Below are positions 8,843 through 18,356 of a DNA stretch of 64,000 nucleotides, piece after piece. The first letter of the stretch is position 1, and each line of letters begins with the position of its first letter. The DNA is taken from positions 310,001 to 374,000 of the forward strand of contig NZ_BMHH01000001.1 of NCBI RefSeq assembly GCF_014640615.1, in the 5' to 3' direction. Source of the stretch: Paramesorhizobium endophyticum. Its GTDB lineage: Bacteria; Pseudomonadota; Alphaproteobacteria; Rhizobiales; Rhizobiaceae. A model generated the notes under the pieces. It searched no databases, was not told the origin of the DNA, and saw only the letters and a list, made by a program, of their open reading frames with translations. The translations under genes and the position numbers were made by a program.

Positions 8843-8996
8843 GGAAATTATCCTGTCCGTTGCGTCTAGACCTTAATCTAGATCAATAAAACAGCGGATC
8901 AATGAATATTGTTATGCACCGGGCGAATGGGTGGGGGCGTTTTATTGCGGGGGTGGGCGGTGTTTGGGGTGGTTGTTCATATCTTGGCGGGCCATC

Positions 8997-9154
8997 ACCC
9001 CCCTCTGCCCTGCCGGGCATCTCCCCCACAAGGGGGGAGATTGGCCTTCATAGACGCTCGGTACCAATCGCGAACGTTGCAGAATGAAAGCGATGCGTGG
9101 CGTCAGCCAATCTCCCCCCTTGTGGGGGAGATGTCCGGCAGGACAGAGGGGGGT
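8997..9154. repeat. 158-bp palindromic repeat, copy 1
   Basis: Two GC-rich arms of about 48 bases, starting ACCCCCCTCTGCCCTGCCGG and ending in the reverse complement, flank a variable core of about 60 bases. Each arm contains its own small hairpin (CTCCCCCacaaGGGGGGAG). The right arm has GTCC/GGAC in place of GCCC/GGGC, as in copies 3 and 4. It fills the gap between the 3' end of bepE and the 5' end of ndh. Confidence 0.92.
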
Positions 9155-9188
9155 GTTTGAGGCTCGCCAACCTATCCTATAATTTTCC

Positions 9189-12100
9189 TCACTCCGCCGC
9201 CACCGGCGCCGTCTCCTTCCGGCTTCCCTCGTCCTCCCGCTTCTTCGGGTCCTTCCATGCAATCAGCCGGTAGAACATGGGGATGAAGAAGGTGGCGAGG
9301 AAGGTGGCGGCCAGCATGCCGCCGATGACGCCGGTGCCGATGGAGTGGCGGCTGGCGGAGCCGGCGCCGGTGCTGATGGCGAGCGGGACCACGCCCAGGA
9401 TAAAGGCGAGCGAGGTCATGACGATGGGGCGGAAGCGCAGGCGCGCCGCCGAGATGGCTGCGTCGATGGCCGATTTCCCCTGCTCGCGCTCAAGGACGGC
9501 GAACTCGACGATCAGGATCGCATTCTTCGCCGCAAGGCCGATGAGCGTCACCAGGCCGATCTGGAAATAGACGTCATTGGTCAGTCCGCGCAGCAGCACC
9601 GCCACCAGCGCGCCGAACATGGCGAAGGGAACCGCCGTGATGACGGCGAGCGGCAGGCTCCAGCGCTCATATTGCGCCGCGAGGATGAGGAACACCATGA
9701 TGAGGCCGAAGATCATCGCCTGCGAGCCGGTGCCGCTGGTCGAAAGCTCCTGATAGGCCGTGCCGGTCCAGGCGACCTGGTAGCCGGCGGGAAGCGCTTC
9801 CTTGGCGACTTCCTGCATGACGCGGATTGCATCGCCCGAGGTGTAGCCCGGCGCGGGATTGCCGGTGACCTTGGCCGCGTTGAAGGCGTTGAAGCGCTCG
9901 AGCTGGTCAGGGCCGACGACGCGCTTCACCGTCACGAGCGTGGAGAGCGGGATCATGCTGCCGGAATCGGCGCGCACGAACACATGCTTCAGATCGTCAG
10001 GCGTGCGGCGGAAATCCGCTTCCGACTGCAGATTGACCTGATAATTGCGGCCATAGAGCGTGAAGTCGTTGACGTAGAGGCTTCCGAACGTCGCCTGCAT
10101 CGCCTCGAACACCGAGCTGATCGGCACGCCCATGGCCTTGGCCTTGTCGCGGTCGAGATCGAGCCGGTATTGCGGGATGTTGGGATCGAAGCTGGTGCGC
10201 ACGCCCGCCAGTTCCGGGCGCTTGGACGCCGCCTCGACCAGCTTGTTGGTCGCCTCGGTCAGCGCCGCCACGCCGCGGCCCGTGCGGTCCTGAACGTAAA
10301 GCTCGAAGCCGCCTGTCGTGGAGAGGCCGAGGATCGGAGGCGGGTTGAAGGCGAGCACCATGCCGTCCTTGATGCCGGCATTCATGCCCATCAGCTGGCC
10401 CGGCAAATTGCGGGCGTCGAGCTCGGGCGTGGTGCGCTCGTGCCAGTCCTTCAGCGTCACGAACATGGTGCCGGCATTGGTCTTGAGGCCGCCGGAGAGG
10501 AGATCGAAGCCCGCCACGGCGAACACATTCTCCACCGCCGGGTTCTTGCGCATGTTCTCGCTCGCGGTATCCACCACCGCCTCGGTGCGGGCGAGCGACG
10601 CAGCAGGTGGCAGCAGCGCCACGCTGAAGAGAACGCCCTGGTCCTCGTCGGGCAGCAGCGAGCCGGGGATGGTGTAGAACATGTAGGCGGTCGCGCCAAC
10701 AAGGATGGCGAAGATCGCAAGGCCAACCGCAACGCGCTTCACGAAAAAGCGCACACCGGAGGTATAGCCATCGGTCAGCCGCTCGAAGAAACGGTTGAAC
10801 ATGCGGAACGGCAGCATCGGCTCATGATGGCCGGGCTTCAGCAGAAGCGCGCAGAGCGCCGGGGTCAGCGACAGGGCGACAATGCCTGAAATGATCACGG
10901 ACATGGCGATGGTGACGGCGAACTGCTTGTACATTTCGCCGACAAGCCCGCCCATAAAGGACACCGGCACGAACACCGCGCAAAGCACCAGCACGATGGC
11001 GATGACGGGTCCTGTCACCTCGCCCATGGCCTTGATCGCGGCCTCCTTGGGCGGCAGCTTCTCCGTCGACATGATGCGCTCGACATTTTCGAGCACCACG
11101 ATGGCGTCGTCGACGACGATACCGATGGCGAGTACGAGGCCGAACAGGGTCAGTAGGTTGATCGAAAAGCCGAGCAGCCACATGCCCGCGAAAGTGCCGA
11201 TGATCGAGATGGGCACTGCGATGATGGGGATCAGCGTCGCGCGCCAGTTCTGGAGGAAGATGAACACCACCGCCACCACAAGGATGATCGCCTCGATGAA
11301 GGTATGGATCACCTCATCGACGGAGACCTGGATGAACTTGGTGGTGTCGTATGGAACCGAATAGTCGATCCCATGCGGGAAGTTGGCCTTCAGCTCGTCC
11401 ATCCGCGCCTTGACGAGTTTCATCGTGTTGAGCGCGTTGGCCCCCGGCTGGAGATAGAGCGCGATCGGCACGGCGGGCGTGCCGTTCAGATTACTGTTGA
11501 CGAGATAGCTCTTGGTGCCAAGCTCGACCCGCGCGACATCCTTCAGCCGCAGGGTTGCAGCGTTCTTGTCGGAGCGCAGGATAATGTTCTCGAACGCCTC
11601 GGCATCGGGCAGACGGCCCTGCGTCGTCGCCGAATAGGTGAAGGCGCCGGATTTCGGGTCTGGCTGGTCGCTGAAGCGGCCGGCGGCGAATTGCGCGTTC
11701 TGCTCGCGGATGGCGCTCGCGACGTCGCTCGGCGTCAGATTATACTGCGCCAGCTTGTCGGGGCGCAGCCAGATGCGCATGGAATAGTCGATATCGCCCA
11801 GAAGCTGCACATCGCCGATGCCGGGAATGCGCTTCAGATCGTCGATGACGTTGAGAAGCGCGTAATTGCCGACATATGTGCGGTCATAGGAACTGCCCTT
11901 GTCCGCATACATGGCGACGAGGCCGAGAATGGAGGTGGAGCGCTTGTTGACGGTAACGCCGAGGCGCGTCACCTCCGTCGGCAGCGAGGAAAGCGCACGC
12001 TGCACACGGTTGTTGACGTTGATCGTCGCCTGGTCAGGATCGGTGCCGAGCGCGAAGGTGATGGTCAATTGCATCCGGCCGTCGCTCGAATTGGTCGATT

Positions 12101-12335
12101 GCATGTAGAGCATGTTCTCGACGCCGTTGACCTGCTGCTCCAGCGGGGCGGCGACGGTCTGCGAGACGGTTTCGGCGCTTGCGCCCGGATAGGTCGCGGT
12201 GACGACCACCTGCGGCGGGGTCAGCTCCGGATATTGCGCAATCGGCAATATCCGCATGGTGATGAGGCCCGCCATGACGATGACGATGGAGATGACCGCC
12301 GCGAATACCGGGCGGTCGATAAAGAAGCGATTCAT
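9189..12335 (-). CDS. bepE: RND multidrug efflux permease
   Basis: A 1048-residue hydrophobe/amphiphile efflux-1 (AcrB-like) inner-membrane pump using the proton gradient to expel drugs, dyes, bile salts and detergents through a periplasmic adaptor and TolC-type channel. It opens with the typical [17 protein letters not shown] helix, has the [10 protein letters not shown] segment before helix 4, the proton-relay motif [14 protein letters not shown] (the Asp pair near residue 407) and the second-half equivalent [11 protein letters not shown]. Length and order match Brucella BepE. Its start overlaps the adaptor stop by one base (TAATG). A conserved palindromic repeat follows its stop. The symbol is by similarity to Brucella suis BepDE. 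Confidence 0.92.
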   Translation of the reverse strand: MNRFFIDRPVFAAVISIVIVMAGLITMRILPIAQYPELTPPQVVVTATYPGASAETVSQTVAAPLEQQVNGVENMLYMQSTNSSDGRMQLTITFALGTDPDQATINVNNRVQRALSSLPTEVTRLGVTVNKRSTSILGLVAMYADKGSSYDRTYVGNYALLNVIDDLKRIPGIGDVQLLGDIDYSMRIWLRPDKLAQYNLTPSDVASAIREQNAQFAAGRFSDQPDPKSGAFTYSATTQGRLPDAEAFENIILRSDKNAATLRLKDVARVELGTKSYLVNSNLNGTPAVPIALYLQPGANALNTMKLVKARMDELKANFPHGIDYSVPYDTTKFIQVSVDEVIHTFIEAIILVVAVVFIFLQNWRATLIPIIAVPISIIGTFAGMWLLGFSINLLTLFGLVLAIGIVVDDAIVVLENVERIMSTEKLPPKEAAIKAMGEVTGPVIAIVLVLCAVFVPVSFMGGLVGEMYKQFAVTIAMSVIISGIVALSLTPALCALLLKPGHHEPMLPFRMFNRFFERLTDGYTSGVRFFVKRVAVGLAIFAILVGATAYMFYTIPGSLLPDEDQGVLFSVALLPPAASLARTEAVVDTASENMRKNPAVENVFAVAGFDLLSGGLKTNAGTMFVTLKDWHERTTPELDARNLPGQLMGMNAGIKDGMVLAFNPPPILGLSTTGGFELYVQDRTGRGVAALTEATNKLVEAASKRPELAGVRTSFDPNIPQYRLDLDRDKAKAMGVPISSVFEAMQATFGSLYVNDFTLYGRNYQVNLQSEADFRRTPDDLKHVFVRADSGSMIPLSTLVTVKRVVGPDQLERFNAFNAAKVTGNPAPGYTSGDAIRVMQEVAKEALPAGYQVAWTGTAYQELSTSGTGSQAMIFGLIMVFLILAAQYERWSLPLAVITAVPFAMFGALVAVLLRGLTNDVYFQIGLVTLIGLAAKNAILIVEFAVLEREQGKSAIDAAISAARLRFRPIVMTSLAFILGVVPLAISTGAGSASRHSIGTGVIGGMLAATFLATFFIPMFYRLIAWKDPKKREDEGSRKETAPVAAE

Positions 12336-13513
12336 TACTGCGTCACCGATGCCTGATTGACTTTCTTTCCGTCAGCCGCCGCGGTATCGACCGTGACGGG
12401 CGCGCCGGGGCGCACCTTCATGACGCCCTCGGTCACGACACGGTCGCCGGGGTTCAATCCGGACGAGACGAGCCAGCCGCCCTCGACCGTGCGGTTCACC
12501 GTAACCGGCCGCATCTGCGCCTTGCCATCAGGCCCCACCACATAGACGAACTGGCCCTGCGAGCCCTGCATGAGCGCGGCCTCCGGCACGACGATGGCGT
12601 TGTCGATGGTCACGCCCGTTATGGTCGCGCGGACGAACTGGCCGGGGATGAGGCGATGATCGGGATTATCGACCACGGCACGCGCGCCGAGCGTGCCGGT
12701 TTCTTTGTCGAGGCTCGACGAGGTGAAGTCGATGACGCCTTCATGGCCATAGACCTGCCCGTCTCCGAAGGTGATCTTCACCTTGAGCTTGTTCGGGTCG
12801 CCGCCCTTGGCCTCCTGCACATCGAGCAGGCGGCGGATTTCGGCGGCTTCCTCATCCGAGAAGGAGAAATTGATATAGACCGGGTCGAGCTGGGTGATCG
12901 ACGTGAGGAGGCTTGAAGAGGCATCCGTGCCGATGAGGCTGCCTTCCGGCACCTGCTCGCGGCTGGTGATGCCGCCGATGGGGGCCGTCACCTTGGTGTA
13001 GCTCAGATTCAGCTCGGCGGTGCGCACCTGCGCCTTGGCGGCGGCGACATTGGCGGCGTTGCGGTCCCGCGTGGCGACCGCGCTGTCGCGGGTGGCCGCG
13101 CTTTGCACCTTCTGCAGAACGAGCTGTTCCGCCCGCTCGGCATCGCGGACCGACTGGGTGTATTGCGCCTGAGCCTCCGCCAATTGCGCCTTGGCGCGGG
13201 CGAGCTCCGCCTCATAGGGGGCCGGGTCGATCTCGAAAAGCACGTCGCCGGCCTTGACCTCCGCCCCTTCGATGAAATTGCGGCCAAGCAGGATACCCCC
13301 TACCCGGGCGCGCACCTGCACCTCGCGGAAGGCCGAAACCCTTGCAGCATATTCATAGGTCAGCGCCACTTCGCGCGGCTTTACGTCCACCACGCTCACC
13401 TGCGGCGGCGGTGGCGTCTGGCCGGGCGCCTGAGCCAGGGCGGCGCTCCCCGAGAGAACGAGAAAAACAATACCGGCGGCCGGTCCCGCCAGGGAAAATT
13501 TGCGCAATGTCAT
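12335..13513 (-). CDS. bepD: RND efflux periplasmic adaptor
   Basis: A 392-residue membrane fusion protein (AcrA-like) linking the BepE pump to the outer-membrane channel. A signal-like N-terminus ([23 protein letters not shown]) is followed by a lipoyl half-motif ([20 protein letters not shown]), a long coiled-coil hairpin of Ala/Gln-rich helices (about 90-165), the second lipoyl half ([14 protein letters not shown]) and the beta-barrel and membrane-proximal domains. No Cys follows the signal region, so it is probably not a lipoprotein, unlike AcrA. I chose the ATG at 13513: the further upstream in-frame ATG lies inside the TetR operator and would add an unlikely 15-residue leader. Confidence 0.9.
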   Translation of the reverse strand: MTLRKFSLAGPAAGIVFLVLSGSAALAQAPGQTPPPPQVSVVDVKPREVALTYEYAARVSAFREVQVRARVGGILLGRNFIEGAEVKAGDVLFEIDPAPYEAELARAKAQLAEAQAQYTQSVRDAERAEQLVLQKVQSAATRDSAVATRDRNAANVAAAKAQVRTAELNLSYTKVTAPIGGITSREQVPEGSLIGTDASSSLLTSITQLDPVYINFSFSDEEAAEIRRLLDVQEAKGGDPNKLKVKITFGDGQVYGHEGVIDFTSSSLDKETGTLGARAVVDNPDHRLIPGQFVRATITGVTIDNAIVVPEAALMQGSQGQFVYVVGPDGKAQMRPVTVNRTVEGGWLVSSGLNPGDRVVTEGVMKVRPGAPVTVDTAAADGKKVNQASVTQ

Positions 13514-13553
13514 TGTGAAGCGAGGCCCTTCTCGGAAGTTTGTCCGAAATAAA

Positions 13554-13573
13554 TACATACATGAATGTTTGTA
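13554..13573. promoter_or_regulatory. AcrR/TtgR-type operator for bepDE
   Basis: TACATACATGAATGTTTGTA, closely matching the operators bound by AcrR and TtgR (TACA-N12-TGTA class, with a CATGAATG-type core). It lies about 40 bases upstream of the adaptor start and about 105 bases before the regulator start, so one site could control both directions. Binding by the neighbouring TetR protein is inferred. Confidence 0.75.
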
Positions 13574-13678
13574 AATAGGCTAAAAGTTTATATTATGTCC
13601 CGATGGCCCCGATGACCGTTCACGATTGAGTTATTGGTGCCGGGAGGATAAGCACCCCGAAGAATGGGGGGAGAGACG

Positions 13679-14347
13679 ATGCGACGGACAAAAGCGGAAG
13701 CCTGGGAAACGCGCGAGGCCATCCTCGACGCGGCGGAGCGGGTATTTCTGAAAAACGGGGTCAATCAATCCACGCTGGCGCAGATCGCCCAATGCGCGGG
13801 GGTGACGCGCGGGGCGATCTATTTCCATTTCAAGGACAAGACGGACATCTACAAATCCATCGTCGATCGCATCCGCTTCCCCGAGGAGGATCTGATCGAG
13901 CGGGCGGCGCGGGCCGATACGGAAGTCGATCCGCTGGACGTGCTGTATCACGCGCTGGTGTCCTGCTTTCACCTCTTCGCGGAAGACGAGCGCCAGCAGC
14001 GTGTCTTCACCATCATCAATCAGCGCTGCGAATATGTGGGCGAACTAACCGACGCGCTCGGGCGGCTGTATGAACTCAACACCGGGATACACCAGCTTTT
14101 CGTACGGCTGATGCAGGCCTGCGAGCGGCGCGGCATGCTGTCGTCCGACTGGACGCCTGATGACGCTGCGCGCGCGCTGATGGCCGCCATGTCCGGCATT
14201 CTCGGCGAATGGGTGCGGACGGAAAAAGCCTTCGATCTCGTGACCGTCGGCACCCGATCCATCCGGGCGCTGATCGTGTCTTTCAGGAAGAGCGGCGTTT
14301 CTCAGGAGCAGGAAGAAAACCGGGAACCCAAGGTGCGCGTGGTTTAG
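13679..14347 (+). CDS. bepR: TetR-family repressor of the Bep efflux pump
   Basis: A 222-residue regulator with an N-terminal helix-turn-helix (about 10-56): TREAILDAAERVFLKNGVNQ, IAQCAGVTRGAIYFHF then KDKTDIYKSIV, the standard TetR arrangement of the AcrR/TtgR group. The C-terminal ligand domain should bind efflux substrates and release the operator. It diverges from bepDE, the classic layout for self- and pump-repression. The ATG at 13679 is preceded by GGGGGAGAG; the upstream ATG at 13664 has a weaker context. A palindromic repeat lies 32 bases after its stop. Confidence 0.88.
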   Translation: MRRTKAEAWETREAILDAAERVFLKNGVNQSTLAQIAQCAGVTRGAIYFHFKDKTDIYKSIVDRIRFPEEDLIERAARADTEVDPLDVLYHALVSCFHLFAEDERQQRVFTIINQRCEYVGELTDALGRLYELNTGIHQLFVRLMQACERRGMLSSDWTPDDAARALMAAMSGILGEWVRTEKAFDLVTVGTRSIRALIVSFRKSGVSQEQEENREPKVRVV

Positions 14348-14379
14348 GGCGTGTCATATTTTGACGGAATCGCGAGGCA

Positions 14380-14538
14380 ACCCCCCTCTGCCCTGCCGGG
14401 CATCTCCCCCCCAAGGGGGGAGATTGGCTGACACGCGCCATGCCTCTTCTCTTTCAACGTTCGCGATTGGTGCCGAGCGGTCATGAAGGCGTAATCTCCC
14501 TCCTTGTGGGGGAGATGCCCGGCAGGGCAGAGGGGGGT
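14380..14538. repeat. 158-bp palindromic repeat, copy 2
   Basis: Same arms as the copy near 9 kb, with GCCCTGCCGGGC in both arms. The left flank reads ATCGCGAGGCAA; its complement TTGCCTCGCGAT flanks the right side of copies 3 and 4, so the repeated unit extends slightly beyond the arms on one side. The remainder of the 422-base gap before fadD holds only a possible operator. Confidence 0.9.
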
Positions 14539-14617
14539 TACTGTCCCGCCAACGCTTCCTTTTAAAAACAAAGTGCTCTAACGGCGAATTCTCCACCCGG
14601 CGGCAAGCCCCTGAATT

Positions 14618-14633
14618 TTTACGCTTACGTCAA
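14618..14633. promoter_or_regulatory. Possible LiuR/FadR-like operator before fadD
   Basis: TTTACGCTTACGTCAA is an imperfect palindrome resembling the TTTACGTTTACGTAAA-type sites reported for the MerR-family regulator LiuR, which governs acyl-CoA and branched-chain degradation genes in proteobacteria. It lies about 137 bases before the fadD start. The match is by memory and incomplete, so treat it as a candidate. Confidence 0.3.
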
Positions 14634-14769
14634 TGTCACTCTTGCCTAAAAGGCTTAACTGGCCGTAGATAGAGGTGGAGGACGTGCATTTGTCGCGATA
14701 TCCGGTCGAAACCCTGCCCAAGGCAGCGTACGGTCGACTGGCGCGGCGAAATTGACAAGGGAGGCAGGA

Positions 14770-16506
14770 TTGGCAGACGAACAGACACAAGCGGCGCAAG
14801 CCGCGGGCGCAGGCGACGTGGCGGATCAGGCTTCCGCGATCGGGAACCGCGTCTGGCTCAAATCCTATCCCGCGGGCGTCAAGGCGGAAATGCCGACGCC
14901 GGCCTATTCGTCCATCGGCGATCTCATCGTCTCATCCTGCCGGAAATTCGCCGAGCGGCCCGCCTTCACCAGCATGGGCAAGTCGCTGAGCTATGCCGAT
15001 TTGGAGAAGCATTCGGCCTCACTTGCCGCCTTTCTGCAGGCGCGCGGGCTTGTCAAGGGCGACCGCGTGGCGCTGATGATGCCGAACGTGCTGCAATATC
15101 CCGTCGCCATCGCCGCCGTGCTGCGGGCGGGGTTCGTGGTCGTCAATGTCAACCCGCTCTATACGCCGCGCGAACTGGAGCATCAGCTTAGGGATTCCGG
15201 GGCGAAGGCGATCATCATCCTCGAAAACTTCGCCACGACGCTGGAAAAGGTGCTGGCGAAAACCGAGATAAAGCATGTCGTCGTCGCCGCCATGGGCGAC
15301 ATGCTGGGCCTCAAGGGCCATGTCGTCAATCTGGTGGTGCGCAAGGTCAAGAAGATGGTGCCGGCCTGGAGCCTGCCCGGCCATGTCCCCTTCAAGGCGG
15401 CGCTGACGCAAGGCGCGGCGAAGAGCTTCACTCCGGCCGAGGTGACGCCCTCCGACGTGGCCTTCCTGCAATATACCGGCGGAACGACGGGCATCTCCAA
15501 GGGCGCGACGCTCACCCACAGTAACATTCTCGCCAATGTCGAGCAGTTGCATATGTGGGTGGAGGTTGCCTATCGCATCAAGGGCAAGCCGAAGGATCTG
15601 AACTATATCTGCGCCTTGCCGCTCTATCATATCTTTGCGCTGACGGTGAACGCGCTGATGGGCATCGAGCAGGGCGCGCGCAATGTGCTCATCGCCAATC
15701 CGCGCGATATCCCGGCCTTCGTCAAGGAATTGCAGAAATATCCAGCGCATATCTTCCCCGGCCTCAACACGCTTTTCAACGCGCTGATGAACAATGAGGA
15801 TTTCCGCAAGATCGACTTCAAGCCGATGATCCTCAGCCTGGGTGGCGGCATGGCCGTGCAGCGTCCGGTGGCCGAGCGCTGGCGGGAGATGACCGGCTGC
15901 CACATCACCGAAGGTTACGGCCTCTCCGAGACTTCGCCCGTCGCCACGGCCAACAGCCTCGAGGCGACTGAATATACCGGCACGATCGGCCTGCCCCTTC
16001 CCTCGACCGATATCGCCATCCGCGACGAGGAGGGCCGCGACCTTCCGCTGGGCGAAGTGGGCGAAATCTGCATTCGCGGCCCACAGGTGATGAAGAGCTA
16101 TTGGAACCGTCCCGACGAGACGCAGGCGGCCTTCTATCCAGACGGCTTCTTCCGCTCCGGCGACATGGGCTTCATGGACGAACGCGGCCTCACCAAGATC
16201 GTGGACCGCAAGAAGGACATGATCCTCGTATCCGGCTTCAACGTCTATCCCAACGAGATCGAAGAAGTGGCGGCAGGGCACCCCGGCATTGTCGAAGCGG
16301 CGGCGGTGGGCATTCCGAACGAGCACTCCGGCGAAGTGGTGAAGCTCTTCGTCGTCCGCCGCGATCCTGCGCTTACTGAGGAAGAGGTAAAAGCCTTCTG
16401 CGCCGAGCGGCTCACCAACTACAAGCGCCCGCGCATCGTGGAATTCCGCAACGAATTGCCCAAGACGAATGTGGGGAAGATTTTAAGGCGGGAGTTGCGG
16501 GGGTAA
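14770..16506 (+). CDS. fadD: Long-chain fatty acid-CoA ligase
   Basis: A 578-residue adenylate-forming enzyme that activates fatty acids with ATP and CoA at the inner membrane, feeding beta-oxidation. The AMP-binding P-loop YTGGTTGISKGATLTHSN lies near residue 235, GYGLSETSP near 385, the hinge DRKKDMILVSGFNVYPNEIE near 480 and the catalytic-lysine region PKTNVGKILRREL at the C-terminus. The chosen start is the TTG at 14770, five bases after GGGAGG; the earlier TTG at 14752 has no such box. It appears to be a single gene. Among CoA ligases the length and motifs fit FadD best, but chain-length preference is not readable. Confidence 0.9.
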   Translation: MADEQTQAAQAAGAGDVADQASAIGNRVWLKSYPAGVKAEMPTPAYSSIGDLIVSSCRKFAERPAFTSMGKSLSYADLEKHSASLAAFLQARGLVKGDRVALMMPNVLQYPVAIAAVLRAGFVVVNVNPLYTPRELEHQLRDSGAKAIIILENFATTLEKVLAKTEIKHVVVAAMGDMLGLKGHVVNLVVRKVKKMVPAWSLPGHVPFKAALTQGAAKSFTPAEVTPSDVAFLQYTGGTTGISKGATLTHSNILANVEQLHMWVEVAYRIKGKPKDLNYICALPLYHIFALTVNALMGIEQGARNVLIANPRDIPAFVKELQKYPAHIFPGLNTLFNALMNNEDFRKIDFKPMILSLGGGMAVQRPVAERWREMTGCHITEGYGLSETSPVATANSLEATEYTGTIGLPLPSTDIAIRDEEGRDLPLGEVGEICIRGPQVMKSYWNRPDETQAAFYPDGFFRSGDMGFMDERGLTKIVDRKKDMILVSGFNVYPNEIEEVAAGHPGIVEAAAVGIPNEHSGEVVKLFVVRRDPALTEEEVKAFCAERLTNYKRPRIVEFRNELPKTNVGKILRRELRG

Positions 16507-16722
16507 GCGGCCAATCTGCCACATCTGTCCGCTGAAATAGCAATGTCGGCGGGGCGCCTCGCGATTTCGTCAGAACACTGGCCACTTCCCCAGGCTGGAA
16601 TGACCTGCACGCCTTCCTGAAACGGTGGCCGTGCGTCATTAAACGCCCCCCACGAATCCATTGACAATTTTGCGAAAAATGCCCCTCTATCCCTGCCTCT
16701 CAACCCGCTCTCGGAGGCAGCC

Positions 16723-17694
16723 ATGCGGCATTTTTCCTATATCGGCTCAGGTCCTTACTGCTACGCCAATTCATTCGCGATGATGTGCGGGCCAGATGCG
16801 CCCTCGCCTCAAACCATTGAATTTGCCACGAGCAGCCCGTTCGGGATGCAGATCGTCGGCGGGCGGCTGCCTTTTTTCGATCCCTATGGATGGACGCCGG
16901 AAGCCGGGTTCGATGCGGCCCTCGACGCCATGGGTTGGACCTCCACGGTCAGCAAGGGCGGGAGCGAAGAGGAAGCGCTGGCGCGGCTCAAATACGCTCT
17001 CTCCGATGGCCCCGTCTGGATCGGGCCGGTGGAAATGGGGCATCTGCGGCACCAGCCCGGCATGAAAGGACCCATCGGCGCGGACCATTATGTCGTGGTG
17101 CTTGGCGTCGATGATGCGCATGTGCGGATGCACGACCCGCAGGGCTATCCCTTCGCCTTGCTGCCGATCGCCGACTTCATGGCCGCTTGGCGGGCCGAAA
17201 CGCTCGATTATGGCGAGCCTTACACCATGCGGACCGGATTCCGGCGGTTGCGGGAAATGTCCGAGGAAGAAACGATCCGAACCTCGCTGCCCGCCGCCAT
17301 TCGCTGGCTGTCGATGGAAGGGGGCGAGCACCTGCCTGAGGGAACACTCGGCAATGACGCAGCTGCGCAAGCCCTGGCGGCCATGCTCGAAGGCGGCTGC
17401 GATGAAGACCTGCGCGGCCACCTCATCCACTTCGCCATCCGCGTCGGCGCGCGGCGGCTTGCGGATGTGGCCACATGCCTTGCGCGCATCGGCCTCGCCG
17501 AAGCGGCGCAAATCGCCTCCGAACAGGCGCATCTCGTCGGCGCGCTGCAATATCCGCTGACCGTGGGGCAGGATGCGGAAGCTGCGACGATATTGCGGAT
17601 GCTCGCGCCGAGCTATGAACGGCTGCTGGCGGCGCTGCGGGCTGCGAATACCTCCGGCAAATCCGCCACCGAACCCAGCACCATATCCGCGTAA
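16723..17694 (+). CDS. Papain-like (C39/BtrH-type) protein of unknown function
   Basis: A 323-residue protein whose first 180 residues look like a papain-fold domain: Cys13 in GPYCYANSFAMM, His122 in GADHYVVVLGVDD and Asp138 in MHDPQGYPF make a plausible catalytic triad, as in C39 peptidases and the BtrH N-terminal acyltransferase family. The C-terminal part (190-310) is helical, Ala-rich and of unknown fold. There is no signal peptide. GGAGG precedes the ATG by seven bases. The last 82 bases overlap the convergent HAD gene on the other strand. No biosynthetic or transporter partner is adjacent, so peptidase versus acyltransferase activity cannot be decided. Confidence 0.65.
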   Translation: MRHFSYIGSGPYCYANSFAMMCGPDAPSPQTIEFATSSPFGMQIVGGRLPFFDPYGWTPEAGFDAALDAMGWTSTVSKGGSEEEALARLKYALSDGPVWIGPVEMGHLRHQPGMKGPIGADHYVVVLGVDDAHVRMHDPQGYPFALLPIADFMAAWRAETLDYGEPYTMRTGFRRLREMSEEETIRTSLPAAIRWLSMEGGEHLPEGTLGNDAAAQALAAMLEGGCDEDLRGHLIHFAIRVGARRLADVATCLARIGLAEAAQIASEQAHLVGALQYPLTVGQDAEAATILRMLAPSYERLLAALRAANTSGKSATEPSTISA

Positions 17695-18356
17695 GGCTCC
17701 AGCGCCTCGCGCGGGCTGTTGCCGGAGAGGACGCCCACAGCGAGACCCGCTCCGGCCGCGCGGGCGGTTTGCAGGTCGTGGAGATTGTCGCCGACCATGG
17801 CGATCTCTCCGGGCTCCAGCCCGAGCTTTTCGGCGAAATGAAGGAGCGGGTCGGGATGGGGCTTGGGGCGGGCAGTCGTGTCGTAGCCGATGAAGGTGTG
17901 GAACAGCGGGGCAATGCTCAACGCTTCCGCCGTGGCGCGCGCGCCTGCTTCGGAATCATTGGTGGCGATGCCGAGCAGGAAACCCTTGTCGCGCAGATCC
18001 GCCAGCGTCTCGCGCAGGCCCTCGACCGCCACGGCGGCGCGGGCGCCTTCGGTAATGCAGTAATCGTCATATTGGCGGATCAGCGCGGCGCGCGCCTCGG
18101 GCTTTTCGCCGGGGTGCCAGAGATCGACAATGTTCTCGACCGTGCCGGCGGCGATCACCGAATTGGGACGGAAGCAGCGCGCCGTCCAGTCATAACCGCC
18201 CGCCTCCATGAGCGCGCGGGCTTTCGCCTCGTCGCCCCCGGCAGAGCGGCGGGCAAGCTCCTGCGAGATGCCGAACCAGGTGCGGTCGAAATCGACGAGC
18301 GTGCCATCCTTGTCGAAGAGAATGGCCTTGATGGCGCTGAGGTTCGACGCCATCAT
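17613..18356 (-). CDS. HAD-superfamily phosphatase (phosphoglycolate phosphatase-like)
   Basis: A 247-residue haloacid-dehalogenase hydrolase with the full motif set: DKDGTLVDFD (Asp15 nucleophile, Asp17 acid), IATND (motif II), the lysine in ARPKPHPDP (motif III) and AMVGDNLHDLQTARAAG (motif IV). The alpha-helical cap inserted after motif I places it with Gph-type phosphatases. Its start overlaps the stop of the upstream AstE-family gene (ATGA), so the two are co-translated and may act on related metabolites. Its 3' end overlaps the convergent papain-like gene by 82 bases. The substrate is unknown. Confidence 0.85.
   Translation of the reverse strand: MMASNLSAIKAILFDKDGTLVDFDRTWFGISQELARRSAGGDEAKARALMEAGGYDWTARCFRPNSVIAAGTVENIVDLWHPGEKPEARAALIRQYDDYCITEGARAAVAVEGLRETLADLRDKGFLLGIATNDSEAGARATAEALSIAPLFHTFIGYDTTARPKPHPDPLLHFAEKLGLEPGEIAMVGDNLHDLQTARAAGAGLAVGVLSGNSPREALEPYADMVLGSVADLPEVFAARSAASSRS

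Noticed and set aside
9345-10889. 514-codon plus-strand ORF opposite bepE
   Set aside because: It lies wholly antisense to a strongly conserved RND permease gene, with shadow-like composition and no motif.
13514-13558. Upstream ATG of bepD giving a 15-residue longer adaptor
   Set aside because: That codon lies inside the TetR operator and would place extra residues before a normal signal sequence.
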